The notes beneath the pieces were generated by a model. It had not been told where the DNA came from. It saw only the letters and a list, made by a program, of their open reading frames with translations, and searched no databases. DNA of 64,000 nt, from NCBI GenBank assembly GCA_022578965.1, contig MU400711.1, forward strand, positions 1 through 64,000. Reading direction: 5' to 3'. Source of the DNA: Xylaria sp. FL1777. Its lineage: Eukaryota; Ascomycota; Sordariomycetes; Xylariales; Xylariaceae. Shown here one piece after another: positions 46,484 through 62,100 of the stretch; within the stretch, counting starts at the first letter, position 1; every line of letters starts with the position of its first letter. Position numbers and translations under genes: made by a program.

Positions 46484-49400
46484 ATATAAGCTAACGTAAT
46501 TAGCGTATAAACCACTAGAATTAAAGCTTAGATTACTTATAGTAGCACTAATGAGTTAGTGCTTATAATGGGCTCTATATATTTTATTTCGACCTTTGAG
46601 CTTTTCTCTCTCTTTTTTTTTTTTTTAGCTTAAAATCTTTGTTTATAATATTAATACATTAGCTATTATACTATTTAACTAATTATAACACTATTTTAAG
46701 CTTACTTTTTTATTATTAAGCGTTTATTAAATATATAATTATTTATTAATTTATTATTAGTTAGCAATTAATAAATTAAGCTATTTTTTACTTTAGTTTT
46801 ATATTTAACTTTAATTAGTATAACTTAAAACCTAAAACTAAAACTAAAAGCATTTATGTTTTTAAGAAAATAAAACCTAGTTTTAGTTATAAACTTAAAA
46901 AAATTTTAAAGATTAGTATTTATTATTGCTTTAAATTATATACTTTTAAAAGATTTTATGCTTAATATATTTATATTTTTTATAAAAAAAAAAGTTTGTG
47001 TTTAAAAATGTAAAAAAACTTAAAACAAAAAACCAAAATATATTATTAAATAATATAGCAAAATTTAAAAATTAAGCTTAATAATAGCTTTTAGTACTAG
47101 TTTAAGAACTATAAACTAAATTAAATAATAACTATGCAATAATATATAAACTATAAAGAAAAATAAAACAGTTAAACTACTAAAGTTAAAAGCTTTTAAA
47201 TAATAGCATATTTAAAAAAGCAAATTTTTAACTTAGTAGCTTAATTACTAAAAAGACTTTTAAGTTAATTAGTATGTTAATTAATAATAAAAACTTTAAG
47301 TATAAAAAAAAAACTAAAGCTTAAAAATTTAACTTAAGCAAGTTTATTAATAATTAAAATAGCTTTAATAGCTAATTATTTAATTTAGCTAATAAGCTTA
47401 AAAAAATATAAGCATTTTTTATAATAAATAAAGCTATATATATTATATAAAAGCACTTTTAAAAAATAAAACTATTAAAGTTATTAAGCTTTATTAAAAC
47501 TATAAAACTTAAAAGTTTATAAGTTTAGTAAAAATGATTTAAATGCTAAAAACTATTTATTATAACTTAAATTAAGCTGCTTTAATAAAAAATAAACTAA
47601 ATATTACGTATTATAAACTTAAAAAAAATAGTAATATTTATGCTTTTATTGCTTGTTTTATATATTTAGTATAAAAAAGCAAAATTATTAAAAATAAATA
47701 GTTTTAAGTGCTATAAAAACATATTAATATTAACTTAAAAAGTAAAGTTTTTAAAGCAAACATAAATTTTTTTATAACTTTTAAATAGTTTTATAATAAA
47801 GTAATTAAAGCAATATACTTAAATTAGTATAACTACTAGCAAAGCTTTAAAAAAACTAGTAATAAAACAAATATTAACTTTTAAATAATAATTTTATAAT
47901 TAAACATTTATGCTGCTTTTAAAACTAATAAAGTTATTACATTAAACTAAATAAAACAAGCATTAACTAATAAAAAAAAAAGCTTATTATATTAATAATA
48001 CTTGTTTTTTTTATAATAAAACAAAATAGTAAATTAAAGATTGCTTTAATAAAAAATATAAAAGCGTTGTTTTTATTAAGTTAGCACTTAAAGCCTTAAT
48101 ATATAAAAACTTAAAAAAGCTAAAAAAAACTTAAAAGTTTAAATAATTTAAAAAAAAATAAAACTATTAAAAGTTTTTATAATAGTTTATATACTTACGT
48201 TAGCTAAAATAAATAGCTAATAAAAGTTATTTATTTTTAATATAAATATTTTAATATAAGTTAATAGTATTAAAATAAAAGCTATAGCTTTATATAATAC
48301 TAAAGCTTAAATATAGTTATTAGTAAATTAATAGTTTATAAAGTAAATAAAACAATAATTAAATACTAAAGTAATAAACTTAAATATATTATTTAAACTA
48401 TAAAACTATAAAAGCAAAATAGCTAAAAAAATAAAAAAGCACTTAATAAAAACTTTAAAAATTAATAAACATTAATTCTTTAATTAAACTTTTTAAGTAA
48501 TTAATATAAGCTATAACGTTATTATAAGTTTTTATTAGTTATTAAAACATAATATAATAATAAACTACTAAAAAAAAGAATTAATATAGCTTAAAAACTA
48601 ACTTTTTATTAGCAAAATTTTCTTTAGCAATTAAAATTAAATTATATATTAAGTTAAATTAATAAATCAACTTTTTTGCTTAATAAAATATAAATTAAAA
48701 AAACGTAGCAATTAAAAAAAAATATTGCATTTTAAAACAACTAATTAAAAACTAGCTTATAATGCTTATAGCTATAATTTAAGCAGTAAAAAACCAAGCA
48801 ATAATTGCTAAAATTACTAAACAAATAAAAAAAAACTTTAACTATAAAAAAAAAAAATTAGCTTATAAAACGTTAAACTAATTAATATTGCTAAAGTTTT
48901 ATTTAAACTTATAGCGCTAAAAAAGCATAGCTATTATTAGTGCTATAGCACTATAATAAACCTTTAATAAAAAAAAGATCTTATTCTTAAAAAAAAAAGA
49001 TTTTAAACATATAAAATTAATGCAAAGTTTAATACTACTTTAACTAGCTTACTTAAAAAGCTTTTTTTTAAAGCAAAAAACTAATAAATTATTATTATAT
49101 AAGCTTAAACATAACGTTATTTTAAAACTTTAAAGTAACTTTATAAAGTTTAGCTTATTTATTTATTAAATATTTATTTAATATTTTTTTTTTTAAAAAA
49201 AAGTAATAAATAAACTGCTAGTTTAAAGTTTTATTAAACTATATATAAATATAAACGTAGTATTAATGCTTTTTATGCTTAAGCTTTATTTAAATAAACA
49301 AAAGTTCTATATTAATTATTAATAAAGAAATTAATACTTAAAAAATAAATTAATATTAGCATTTAATTTTAATAAAACTATGTTTAACTGCAAAAAAGCT

Positions 49401-52400
49401 ACACAATTTATAAAAGTTAATATTATAAAAGCTTTTTATTGCTTTTAAATAGCAATTAATTTAAAATACTTTATTGCATTTTGTATAAAGCAAAATATAT
49501 TTAAATAATAAATGCTACTTTTTAAACTTAAAATTAAACTTATATAATAATAAAGCTTTATAAGCTTTTTTTGTTTTCTGTTATAATTGCTAATAAAGCA
49601 TTTAAACATATATAAAAAAAGTATTTAACCTTAAAATCAAATTTTATAGGCTATGTTGCCTTTAAGCATAATGCTATATTAACGTATATTTAGCAGCGCA
49701 GCAAGCTTTAACGAAAACTTTTTTGTTAGGCTAGCAACTAGCTTAAACGTTATTTTAACTAGGCTACGTTAATACTACGTAAACAAACCTGCTAAACAAT
49801 ACTAATTACTTAAAATTAAATTAAACGCAAATAAAAACAAATAAAAAGCTACTAAAGCAAATGCAAAAAAATTTCTTAAGCTTAACAAAGCGTTAAAAAC
49901 AATTACTATTGCTAAAAAAATAATTCGCGCGCTACTTAAAGCTAGCACAAAACACGTTTATATACTTTTTTAAATAAACTTAAACGCTTAATTTAAACGC
50001 ATTAAAAAAGCTATTAAAAATATTCTAAAAAGCGCTTTATAAGTATAAACATATATAAACATTATTAGCTAAAACTTAAACCTAAGAAAATTTGCTAACA
50101 TTATAACAGCTTTTTTATACTGCGCAAGCATAATAGCTATTTATAATTAAACTATTATAATTATGCTAATAGCTTTAAGTACTTATAGCAAAACTAAGCA
50201 TATTATAATATAAAAAATAAACAAAGCATTATTTTTAAACGTTATTAAAACAGCTTATAAGCTTACTAATAACAACTAAAAAGTTATTTTTAGCTTAAAA
50301 AAAATAAAAAACTAATATATAAATAATACAAAATAAACTATAATAATATTTAAAAACAAATTAACAATATACTAATAGTTATTTTAATTTATAATAATAA
50401 ATATACTAGCTATTAAAATTATTAAATTAAAAAAAAAGCTTTTAAAAGCATAATTATAATAAGCTAACAACATAAAAATTATAAAAGTTATACTACTAAA
50501 AAAACTTTAATAATGCAAACATAACATAAAACTAATATACATTAGCATAAAGTTAATTTAAAATATAAACAAGCTATATAATAACGAAGTTTTTTAAAAC
50601 TATAACTACTATATAGCTTTGCTATACTTTAAAAACATAATAACGTTAAAATGCTACTAATGCTATAAATAAAGACATAAAGCAGCTTACTATAAAAAAA
50701 ACAAATATTATAATTAATACATGTTTTTATAATATATTAATAACAAAAAAAACATATGCTTAATATAAACTACAAACAGCTTAGCTAAATGCAAGCAATA
50801 TAACAATAAACACTTTATATAAGCTATAATATGTTTATACGCTTAAAAAGCAAAAAACATAGCAAAAAATATGTATATATATAAAGCAGCTAACTATATT
50901 ATAAACATAATAGCTAAACTAGCTTTTTAAAACAAACTTATTGCAGTATTATTTAGCTTTTAAAAGCAGCTAGCCTTTAAAACAGCAAAAAACATAAAAA
51001 TAATCTAGCTACAAAAAATAAACAAGCTTTTAAGCTTAAAAAACTAAAATAATAACTAAAAAAAAAACAGTTTTTAATTAAACGCATTATAATTTTAAAC
51101 TAATTTTAGTTTAACTTTTTTAAAAACATAAGCAATATTATAATAAAAAAGTGTATAACTATAAACTTAATAACGTAAAAAAAAAAAGCTTAACTTTGCT
51201 TTTAAACTGCAATAAAAATATGTTAAAAAAAAGTAGCAACAAAAGTAAAACTTTTGCTAGCATACAATAAACAAATACTTTATATTTTAATAAAACGTTA
51301 AAAAAAGTTATATAATTATAAAAAAAATCCTTTTTAAAAGAAATAAATATAACGTTTTAGCAATTTATAAGCTACTAATAACTATTAGCAACTTTTTATA
51401 TGTTATATGCTTAACTAGCTTAAAATATAGCATTATGCAATATTAAAACCAAAGCAAGCCTTAAGCAATTATATTAATAAATTTAATAATAAAAGTAAAA
51501 AAAATAAAAGCTACAAAAAACTAATATATAGTTACCTTAAGCCTTAAAAACAAAAACCTTAATATTTATTATATTTATTCTTTTTTTTCTTTTTTTTATA
51601 TAGCTTAAAAGTAGCTTATATTACTAATAAAACTAAAACAAAAGCAGTTTACTAATAAAACTTTATTACTTAAGGATTTTAACTTATATTATTAAAATTA
51701 AATATATATATTAAAGCTATATACTAAAGCTAAAAAAGTTATACTACTAGCATAAAACTAAAACTTTAAACTTATTACTTTAAAAAACATAAGCATTTTT
51801 TTTAACTAAAAAAAACCAAATATTATTATAAATTTAGCTTAAGTATTAATAAACTTAAAAGCTACTTTTGTATTAAGCTTAAATATAATAAAAAGCAATT
51901 ATAAGCTGCTTAAATACTAAATAAAAAGCTTTAATAAACTAAATAAACCTTTAAAAAACTTAGGCTAAAACTAAAAACTAGCTAACATAAAACAAATAAA
52001 AATTAAAGCACGCTTTTTTTTAGCGATTTTTTATTTAGCAAACGCTAAAAACTTTAAATATTTAAATTTAGTTATAAAAAAGCTATTTAATAGCTTAAAC
52101 AAAATTACAAACAAAATAGTACTAAACTAAAAAAAAAGCAAGCTATAATGCAACTAATAAACAATAAAAATAAAGCAAGCAATATAAAAAAAAAAAAAAG
52201 CTTATGTTTACTAACAAAAAGTTTAAACTAAAAAAGCTTATTAAAACAAACGCAAAATAAACAAAGCATAAAAAAAAGCTTAAGCTAAAGCATTTAAAAG
52301 TTACTTTTAATAATAATTATATAACTTTTTTAATACAAAAAAAAACAAAGCTAAAAGCACAAAAGCAAAACAAGCTAAAATAATATAAAAAACTTTAAAA

Positions 52401-54487
52401 TAAGCACAAATAAAAAGCTTATAAGCATTAAAAAAGCTAGTACTGCTAAACCTTTGTAATAATAATAGCTTAAACGTAACTATAGCAAGTACTTTTAAAA
52501 ACAAAGCAAAAGTTTTTACTAAAAAGTTCTTTTTAAAACTAAATGCTAACTTAAAAAACATAGCTATTTTGCTAGCTTTTTTAACTTTTTTTTTTTTTTA
52601 TTACAGCATAAACTATTATAAAATACAAACAATTTTAAGCTATATAAAAGCTTAAAAAGCATTAAGATCAAATAAAATTCCAAACATATTTTTAAAAACA
52701 TATAGCTTATAACTACTTAAAAACAATAAAAACAAGCATAAATTTTTTGCTAAATATATAGCTAATATAGCATTAGCTAGCTTTTAAATTAATTATTACT
52801 TAAAATGCTTTTAGAACGCTTAAATAATAATTATTCTAAAAAATAAACTAAATAAAAGCTTACTAAGCTTTTAGCAGCTTATTACTTTATTAAATATAGT
52901 AAAAAAGCTTATTAAAGCTAAAATAGCTTTAAAACTAACTTATGCTGCTACAATATATAAACTGCTTTTTTTTAAACAAATAAAAAATAAGTTATAATAG
53001 TTTATAAAAATAGCACTATACTTAATTATTTCTACAGTATGCTATATATAAGCTATAAACAAAACAATTTTAATGCTTTTTTTAAATATAACAAAAGTAT
53101 TTAACTTAATAGTACATAAAAAGCTTTACTAAATACTTAAAAAAATAAGCTTTCTAAAATAAACAGTACAATAAATATAAAGCTTTTTAATAAACTACAT
53201 AATAACTTTACTTTTTAACAAACAAAAGTTAAACTTAATATATATTAAAGCAAATACTTTATAAGAATTCTTACTATTATTAATTTTTTTTTGCTTATAT
53301 ACTGCTTTGCTATATAATAAACTGCAGCTTATATAAAGGCTTTAAAGCGCTATTTTTATAAATAATATAAACTTACTAAGTACTAAAAAAAACATAAAAA
53401 TAGCTTACAAAACGCTTAAACAAGCTTATAAAATCTATTTAAAATAAAGCTAAAAACATAAATTTAAATTTAACTTAAATAAATATTACTTTGTTTACTT
53501 TATAAAGCTAAGCTAAAAAGCTTTTAAGTATACAATAAAAGCAAGCTAAAAGAAAATACGCCTTAAAATAGCAGCAAAAATGCTTAGCATATAAATAAAC
53601 TACTGCTTAAACTAAAAAAAGCAACATAAAATGTTTTATAAAAAGCTAAAAAAGCAAACGCTATTAGTAAGCTATTTAGCTTAGTTTACATAAAAACTAA
53701 ATATAATTTAAGCAAAACTTTTATATATAATAATAATGCAAGCAGTAATTAAGTATAAATTAATAGCATAGCATAAATTAATAAAACAAAACTAATAGCT
53801 AAAATAAAAGCTACTAAAAATGCTTAAGCAAGTTTAAAATAAATGCTTATGTGCTATTATTAAAGCTTATAAAAGTATTTATATAACTAACCTTAAAACA
53901 AAATTACTAATTTTTCTTTTAAACTTATAGCTAAACTATAAAACTATTAAATATACAAAAAAAATTAAAAATATAAGTATAGCAAATTATATTTAAAAGC
54001 AATTTAAAAAGCTAGCTTTAGCAGCATATAATTTAATTAGTAATAAAAAGGTTTAAAACTACAAAGTATAGCTAAATAATAGCAAAAAAAAAATACTTTA
54101 AGCTAGCAAAGCATAAAGCAAACTTTTAGAAATTTTAAACTACAAAATATATTAAAAAGGCAATAAAAGCAACAAAAAAAACAAGCTGCTAATAAACCTA
54201 AAATTAATATATATGTAGTATATTTAGTAGTAAACCAAAAAACAAAAAAAAACAAGGTTTAAATAAACTACTATTAACTAGCTTTTATATAATAAGCAGC
54301 TTAATATGTATAAAAGCTTACATAAAGTTAAAAGCTTTATATTAGTTTAGCTATATATAAAAAAAATTAGCTTAAAAAAATACTTTACGTTTTAAAAAGT
54401 ACTTAGCTATAAATTGCTAATATACTAATGCAGTTAAGCTAAAAAGTTACTACTGCACTTTTTAAACTAATGCCCTAAATATAATAG
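46484..54487. other. 8-kb AT-rich decayed repeat DNA, no gene
   Basis: Extremely AT-rich, probably one or more old transposons. The part at 49,630-50,200 keeps more C and G (for example GCAGCGCAGCAAGC near 49,692), suggesting a differently aged piece. A perfect hairpin AGCACTAA-TGAG-TTAGTGCT lies near 46,534-46,553, followed by a pyrimidine run at 46,596-46,627. No frame is long enough or recognisable enough to call. Confidence 0.6.
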
Positions 54488-56686
54488 CACTTATAATATA
54501 CTAAAAAAGCAAACAAATTTTTAATTAAGCTATTAGTTATTGCATAACTTAAAAAAAGCACATAAAATAACTAAATAAGTTCTAAATATAAAAAGGCTTA
54601 GCTATTATAACGTAGCTAAAAAACTAATTAAATTATAAGCAGCTATAAAAACACAAAAATAAAGGCCTTTAAACATAAAGCAAAAATAGCTAAATATTAA
54701 TACTAGCTTTTCTTTAAACTAAAAAAGATCTATTATAACTACAAAGCAAAAGCTAAAGCAATTATTATAAAGCTATTTACTATTTATAGTTTTAAAAAAG
54801 CTACTTATTATAAACTTACGTTTATAAACTTTAAAGTAAAATATAACATAATAAAGTATTAAAAATAGCAATATAAAATTACAAATATAAAACTACAGAA
54901 ATTAAAAAGCATACATTATAAAAAAGCAAAGCAATTAAACAACTTTATTAAGCATTAAACACTAAAATTTTACTAAAACTTCTAGCTATTAAATATATAA
55001 TAATGTTAACCTTTAAAAGTTATATAAATATCCTTTAACTAGCTTATTTATATAAAACCTCTAGCTTTTTTACTTGCTGCAGCTTTTTTTGCTTTTTTAA
55101 TTGCAACTTAAAGTTGTATATTAGCTATAAGCATAGCTTAAATATTTTTATTAGTACAAAAATAGCGCATAGCTATATAAGCTTTAATAAACAATCAAAG
55201 TTCTTTATTAACTTTTTTAAGCTAAAAAATTATTAGCAGCACTTAAAATTAAAAAAACTTTAATAGTTAAAATAAGCATAAAATAAAGCTTAAAAACGTA
55301 TAAACATTAATATAGTTAAAAGTATTTATAAAACTATAATTACTACTTTTAGCGCTTATTTTGCTTTTTTTGCATTATAAACACTTAGTAAACTTGCTAG
55401 TAATATTATAAGCGCAAAAGTTATTAATGTTTTTATATAGTTAGCATAAAAAAAACAGTAATAAAAAATGCATAATATATTATTATAATATAAGCAATAT
55501 AATAGCAATATAGCTTAAGCATTTTAGCATGCTTAATAAATACAAATTTTAAAGCTATTAGTAATACTTTAGCATAAAGCATTAAAACATTTACCTTTAT
55601 TTTAAAAATTAATATTATAGCAAAAAAGCATAATAATAAGTAGTTATAAAAGCTTAAACTATATAATAATAAGCTGTTAGCTATTTTATTTAGTACTATA
55701 AATTAAATAACTAGTAAAAACTGCAGCAAAATAACTTATAACTTTAAATATATAAGCTTAATACTAGTTAGCATATATATTTAAGCTAAACTAGTTATAA
55801 ATATGTACTGCAAAAAGCATAGCAATTATAACAAAATAGATTTTTATATAACTATAACGCATTAGCAACTAATTATATTACGAACTAAATATTCTAATAT
55901 ATTAAAGCAAACATAAGCTAAGCATATAATAGTAATAATAGTAAAAATAATAAAGTTAATAGTTAAAAAAGGAAAAAATTAACATAAGTAGCTAAATAAA
56001 GTAACTTACTACTTATTGCTATTTTATATTGCTTAATACACGGGCTATTTATAAGCTATGCTTATTTAGTAAGCTTACTATAAAACGCACAAAAGCAGCT
56101 CAAAAAATAAATATGCAAAAAGCAAACTAAAAAGTAATAAACAATTAACTTTGCTTATAACTTAGTTATAACTTAGTTATAAAAAAACTAGTGCAACAAA
56201 AAGCTAGTAGTAATACTAAAGCAAGCAAACTATAATACATTAGTAATATAATAAAAAAAAGTTTAAAAAAAGATTAAAAAAAAAAAGTAATATATTTAGC
56301 TAAATAAGTGCTAAAACTAAAAAAACTACTGCAAGCAACATAAAGCAAGCAGCAATACTAAAACAAGCAAACTATAAAGCAAAAAAAATACAAAGAAAAA
56401 AAAACTACGAAATAACTACGTAAAGATATATATACTTAGTTAATAGCATAATATAAGTAAACAAACAACCTAAAGGCAAAAAAATAAAAAGCAAAGCACT
56501 TAATAAAATTATAGCAAAACTAATGCAACCTAAAAATAAATACAAAATGTTTTTACCTAGCTACTAAAAAAAAAGTAAGCTGCTTATAGCTTGCTTTTAA
56601 CCTACAAGCATAGTTTTTACCTATACATATAAAAAATAAAAACCAGCATAGCTAATAAGCTATTAGCCCAAGTAATACAATATATA
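54488..56686. repeat. 2.2-kb unclassified direct repeat, copy 2
   Basis: Second copy of the 41,463-43,660 sequence, same orientation. Similarity starts at CACTTATAATATACTAAAA and ends at GTAATACAATATATA, then the flanks diverge. Differences from copy 1 are largely transitions in both directions (some sites are less mutated here, such as AGCCCAAG against AGCTTAAG near the right end), so each copy was mutated independently. Confidence 0.8.
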
Positions 56687-58634
56687 ATAAAGCTTTATTA
56701 ATGCATAAATATAAAAACTATTAAACTTGTTTATTAGTGGTTATATAAACAACATATTAATATATTTAAAAACTAAGAAAAAGCATTAAAAATAATGCAA
56801 AAAAGTTATTTATTGCTTAAACTAAGCTAGCTTATAAAATAACATTTATAAGTTAAGATTTAATATTACTACAATTAAATATTTAAGCGTAGTTATAAAA
56901 GCTAAAATAAAAATTAAAATAAACTTTGCTAAAATTAAAGCTATTATAAACTAAAAGTTTAAAAACTTAAATAAAACTAAAGCAGTAAAGTTTTTTTTAA
57001 AACTATATAATTTTGTTTGTATGTTTGTTTATTATATTAGTAATATTGCTATATTGCTTAACTAATTATTTAAAAAAAACATTTTGTTTAAAAAAAAACT
57101 TAAATAATAATAAGCGTTTAAACGCTTAAAACAGCTAGCATATAAAGCTTTTATATTAACGTTTTTTTAATTTAAATAATTTATTAAAATAAAAACAAAT
57201 GCTTTTTATAATATTATTAGCAGTATTATTTAGTAGCAATAAAACAACTAAAAATAAAAGCTAATAAAATATTTTTTTAAAACTATAACTGCTTTAAAAA
57301 AAGCGTATTTTATTTAAAACTAAAAACTATTAGCAATAATGCAAACTTTAAAACATTATTACTTTAAACTACTAAATAGCAAGTTTTTTATAGTTATTAA
57401 TTATTAAGCATTATTATATTTTTTAAGCAAACAAGTATTATTTATGCAATAAGTTTAATAAGCAAACTTTTTGTTAAATTTTATTATTACTTTTTAATAT
57501 AAACTAAAACAAAAAAACGTAATAATTAATATGCTATTATATAAAATAGCTAAACTTATTATTATTAAAGCTAAAAAACCTAAAAAACATACTTTAGTAA
57601 TAATATTACTAGAAAAAATTAAAAAACCTATAGTTATTATATAAGCTAAAATAATAGCATTATAAAAAGCTAATTTAGTAAACTTAATTAAGTTAAAAAA
57701 TATACGCTAAAATATAAGCTTAAATAATAATTAATTAGTAGTACTTAAAATTACTATTAATAATAGCATAGTGCTATATATTATATTAATTTGCAAAGTT
57801 TATACCTTAAAAATTTTTGTATACTTTAAATAAAATAAAACTATTAAAGCTTTAAAACAAGACTTTTATTAACTAATGCTTAAGCAAAATATATAAAAAT
57901 ACATTTATAACTACTATAAATATTATTATAATAAATAACTTTAAAATAAAACTTTTAGCTTACTATATTTATTATTAATACTAATAGCAGTATAAAAACA
58001 TGTAATAATTAATAATAAAATAATGCTAAAAAATAAACATAAATATAATTATATATAAACATTTATTAATAAATTTAGCAAGCTTATTATTATAATATTA
58101 AAACAAAAAATTAATAAAAGCAAAAACGTAGCAATTAAGTATTATAAAATAGCTTATTATTTTTTAAAAATATTAAACGTTTAAATATTTAATAATGCAA
58201 AACTATTTATTTTAGCTTTTATAGCTAAAATTAATAAGCTTACAAAAACTAAATATTATTATAAAAGTGCGCTACATTTTTAAACATAAAGCACTATTAA
58301 GTTTATTAATTAAAAACTAAATTAATAAATAAAGTTTTATATTAATAAGTATTAAAATAATTAAAGCAACTATTTATTAGTATTAAATTTTATATATAAT
58401 GTTTTATAGCATTTATTTATTAATATAGTACTACTAAAAGTAGCTATAAAAGTTAAACTTTATAATTTATTATTAATAAAGTTAATAAACTTAAAACTAA
58501 TAATTAAACTTAAATATAAAGCATTAAAACTTGTTAAGCAAACATATAAAGTATAATAAATAACATATAAAGCAGTTTTAAAAGCTTAAAAAAAACAAAA
58601 AATTTAAGCTAACAAAAAAAAACAACCTATAAAC
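56687..58634. other. AT-rich decayed DNA, no gene
   Basis: AT-saturated sequence between the second 2.2-kb repeat and the second LTR element. No gene or clear repeat boundary was recognised. Confidence 0.6.
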
Positions 58635-59128
58635 TGTTACGAAATTAGCACAGAGGTGGCCTTTAAAGCAGCTTAATGCTTTTATATATACTTTGCACTT
58701 CTTTTTTTGCTAGCTAGAGCTAAAGTTATATAATAACTTACTTAGCTTATTAAGCTTACAATAATTTAAAGTTTACTAGGTTTACAGTAATTTAAAGCTT
58801 ATTAGGCTTACAGTAATTTAGTGCTTACTAGACTTGCAATAATTTAAAAAAGGTTACTACTTTTTTTACTTTTTTTTTGTTTATATAATTATGCACTTTT
58901 TATATTTAGTTATTTATTTAGTTCTAGTTTTTTAGCTATTAATTTTTTATAACTGCTAAGCACTAATATATTTATTATTTTTAATTTTTTAAGATTTTTA
59001 TTAATGTATAGTAATAAAAGTACTTTAAAAACTTTTTTAACGGACTACTATTAAAAATTTTATTATTACTTATAAATTAAAACCTTAAAAGCAAACTTAT
59101 TATATTAATATATAAAAGGTTTATTATA
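58635..59128 (+). repeat. 5' LTR of second Gypsy-type element
   Basis: 494 bp, same length as the two LTRs of the first element. Starts TGTTACGAAATTAGCACAG and ends TTATTATA. It is less mutated than the others at its left end (CAGAGGTGGCC) but as mutated as 33,370-33,863 at its right end, except that AACGG near 59,039 survives. Confidence 0.9.
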
Positions 59129-62100
59129 CTTTAATAGCTTTTTGATTAATAAAACTTAATATATAAGAACGAATACTAGTATAAAAAGTTAAATAATAAA
59201 CAATTTACAAAATAAACTTTTAAAAGTATACTAAAAAAATATTTAAAAAAACAAAAATGCTAAATAGTATTACGTAAGTAAACTTTACTTAATAACTAAT
59301 AAAACTAAATTTAAGTTATATTACTAAAAATAAAAAGTTAAAAATTAAGTTTAAAGATTTTAAAGACTTTTAGAATTAGCAATATATTAAAACAATAAAC
59401 TTTAGCACTTTTACTAGCTATTTTTATTAAAAAAAAAAAGCAATAATAAAAAAAAAAAAGTTAAGCAGCAATAATAAAAAAAAACTAATATTAATGCTAA
59501 TATTACAAAGCAAACTAGTTATTTTAACTTAAAGAATAGCTTAAACATTAAGCATTATAATCTTTAAACTAGCGCAAATATTAGTTATAATAATTAAAGC
59601 AGCAATAATAACTATTATTATAATAATAAATTAAAGCTTTAAATAAGTAATTATACTATAATTAATATTAATATTATTATTAGCAAACTTAATGCTTATT
59701 TTTATTACTGCTATATTTAAAGTAATAACTTAAAATAAAAAACCTAACTTTTTATTATTACTATTGTTTTTACTATTAGGATTATTTATAATATTAAAAA
59801 TGCTAAATATTAAAAGTTTTAAACTTATTGCTTTAAAGCTTTATAATAAATTTAAAAATATAAAAGCTTTTTTAATTTATGCTAAACTTTATTTAAAATA
59901 AGACTTTACTACTATTATAAAAAAAAACCAAAAAATAATAATTACTTTATAATTTTTATTAAAAAAAATACTAAAATAGTTTTAACTTATTTTAAAGAAT
60001 TTTTTAAAAGCTAATAAGTTAACTAACTTTAAGCTAAAAACAAAAAAGATTTTTAAAAACTACGTTAAGTTTAAAAATTAAATAAAAGCATTATTTAAAG
60101 ATATTTAAAAAGCAAAATATGCAAAAAAAGCACTTTATTGCTTAAAACAAACAAAAGCAGCAGTAAATTATGCTATAAAATTTAAACAATTAATAGCAAT
60201 TTTAAAAGTGCTTAAGCTTGCATTATTTTATTTATTTTATAGTAAACTTAAAACTTAAGTTTAAAATAAACTATATAAAATAAATAAACTAGCAAAAATT
60301 AATACGTATATTAATATAGCTATTATAATTAATTAATAATTATTTAATTAGTACTTTAAAACTAAAAAAACTAAAAAAAACAAGAAAAAAAATACTTAAA
60401 AAAGTATTAAACAAAAATTTAAGCAAATTAGTAAAGTTTAAAAATAATAATTCTAAAATATATTTAAAGTTAAATGTTATAACTGTAAAAAAAAAAAATA
60501 TTTTTAAAAATAATGCTAATTTAAAAAAAAGAACAAAAAAAAAAGCTATAAAAAAAAAGATTTTTTAACTTAAGAAAAAAATATAAGTTATAAAAGTTTA
60601 AAATAACAAAAAACAACAAAGCAATTTAAAAAATACGTTTTTAAAGCAAAAATATAAAGTTGTTATTTTAAATTAAAACAGAAATATTATATTAAATAAA
60701 TCTAAATGCTTTATTTATATAAGTTAAAATAAATAAGCATACAAATATTATTTAAAAGCTTTGCAGTTATTAAAACAAATTGCAAAAAAATATATTTGCT
60801 ATATAAACAATTAAAGTTATTTAATATATAACTTAAAAAAATAGTTTAATTAAAAGTAACAAATAATAAAAAGTAATAAGTTAATATAGTTAGCAAATTT
60901 ATAAAATTATAAAAACTTTAAATTATTAAAGCTTAAAATATAGCTTAAAAAAAAGTTATATTTAAAAAAACAAAACTATAACTATAAATAGTATAATTAT
61001 TAAACTAATTATAAACTATTAAAACATTTAGTTATTAAATAAACTTAAAAAAACAGAACTTATAAAACTTTAAAGCAAAAACAAATAAAATTAAAAGCTA
61101 TAAAAAATACTACAAAAAAAAAACTAATAAAAATAAATAAAGTATTTTTATAGCTTAAATTGCTTTAAATATAACAAAACAAAAAAGCATTAATAGTTAA
61201 CATAAAAATTAATATGTTTTAAAAACTAAAACTAGTAATTTAACTAATTACTAAAAGTTATTATTATAATAAAATTATAATAAAAAACAATAATAATATT
61301 TTATGCTTAAAAGATTTAAAATATAATAAAGTACTATAAAATTACTATATAATATATTATTGCTATTAATATTTATTTAATAAACTAAAAAATAATTAGT
61401 TTTTTAAACAAATTATAAAAATAAAAATATAGAACTTTTATAAATTAAAGTAGTTAATTATAACTATAGTTTATTATAAAGATTTATAAAAATTTGCAAC
61501 ATTTAAAGAAAATTTTAACTGCATTTATAATATTATTTTAAAGAAATATAAAAATAACTACTATAAATTTTACTAGCTAATTAAAATATAATTATATTAA
61601 AAAATAATTGCTAAAAGCAAAAAAGCTTAAAAACTGCGATTTAAAATTTAACTAAAAGCAAAAACAAAATAAAGCGCAATAATATTTAAAGTGCAAAATA
61701 AAATAAGCACTTAAACATTTTATAAAAAAAAATCAAAAAACAAAATAAGCACTTGCTAAAAAAGCAGCAAATAGCTAAAAAAACTAAAGCTTTATATAAA
61801 GTTTAATATAATAACTAACAAAATTAATTTAAAGTTAAACTTATATATTAAAAAAGAAAATATAATACTTTAATTAATTTAAAAGTATAAGCTAATATAA
61901 TTTTACTTAAAGTAACAAAACAAAATAAAATTTTTTAGAAATATAAGCAAAAATCTTAAAAAATTAAAAGATTTAATAAAAATACTTTTAGCTATAATAA
62001 TAGTTGCATATTTAAAAAAACCAAACTTTTTAATATATTTATATAAGAATACAAAAAACAAATTATATTAAATATTACTAATATATCTAATTATAACATT

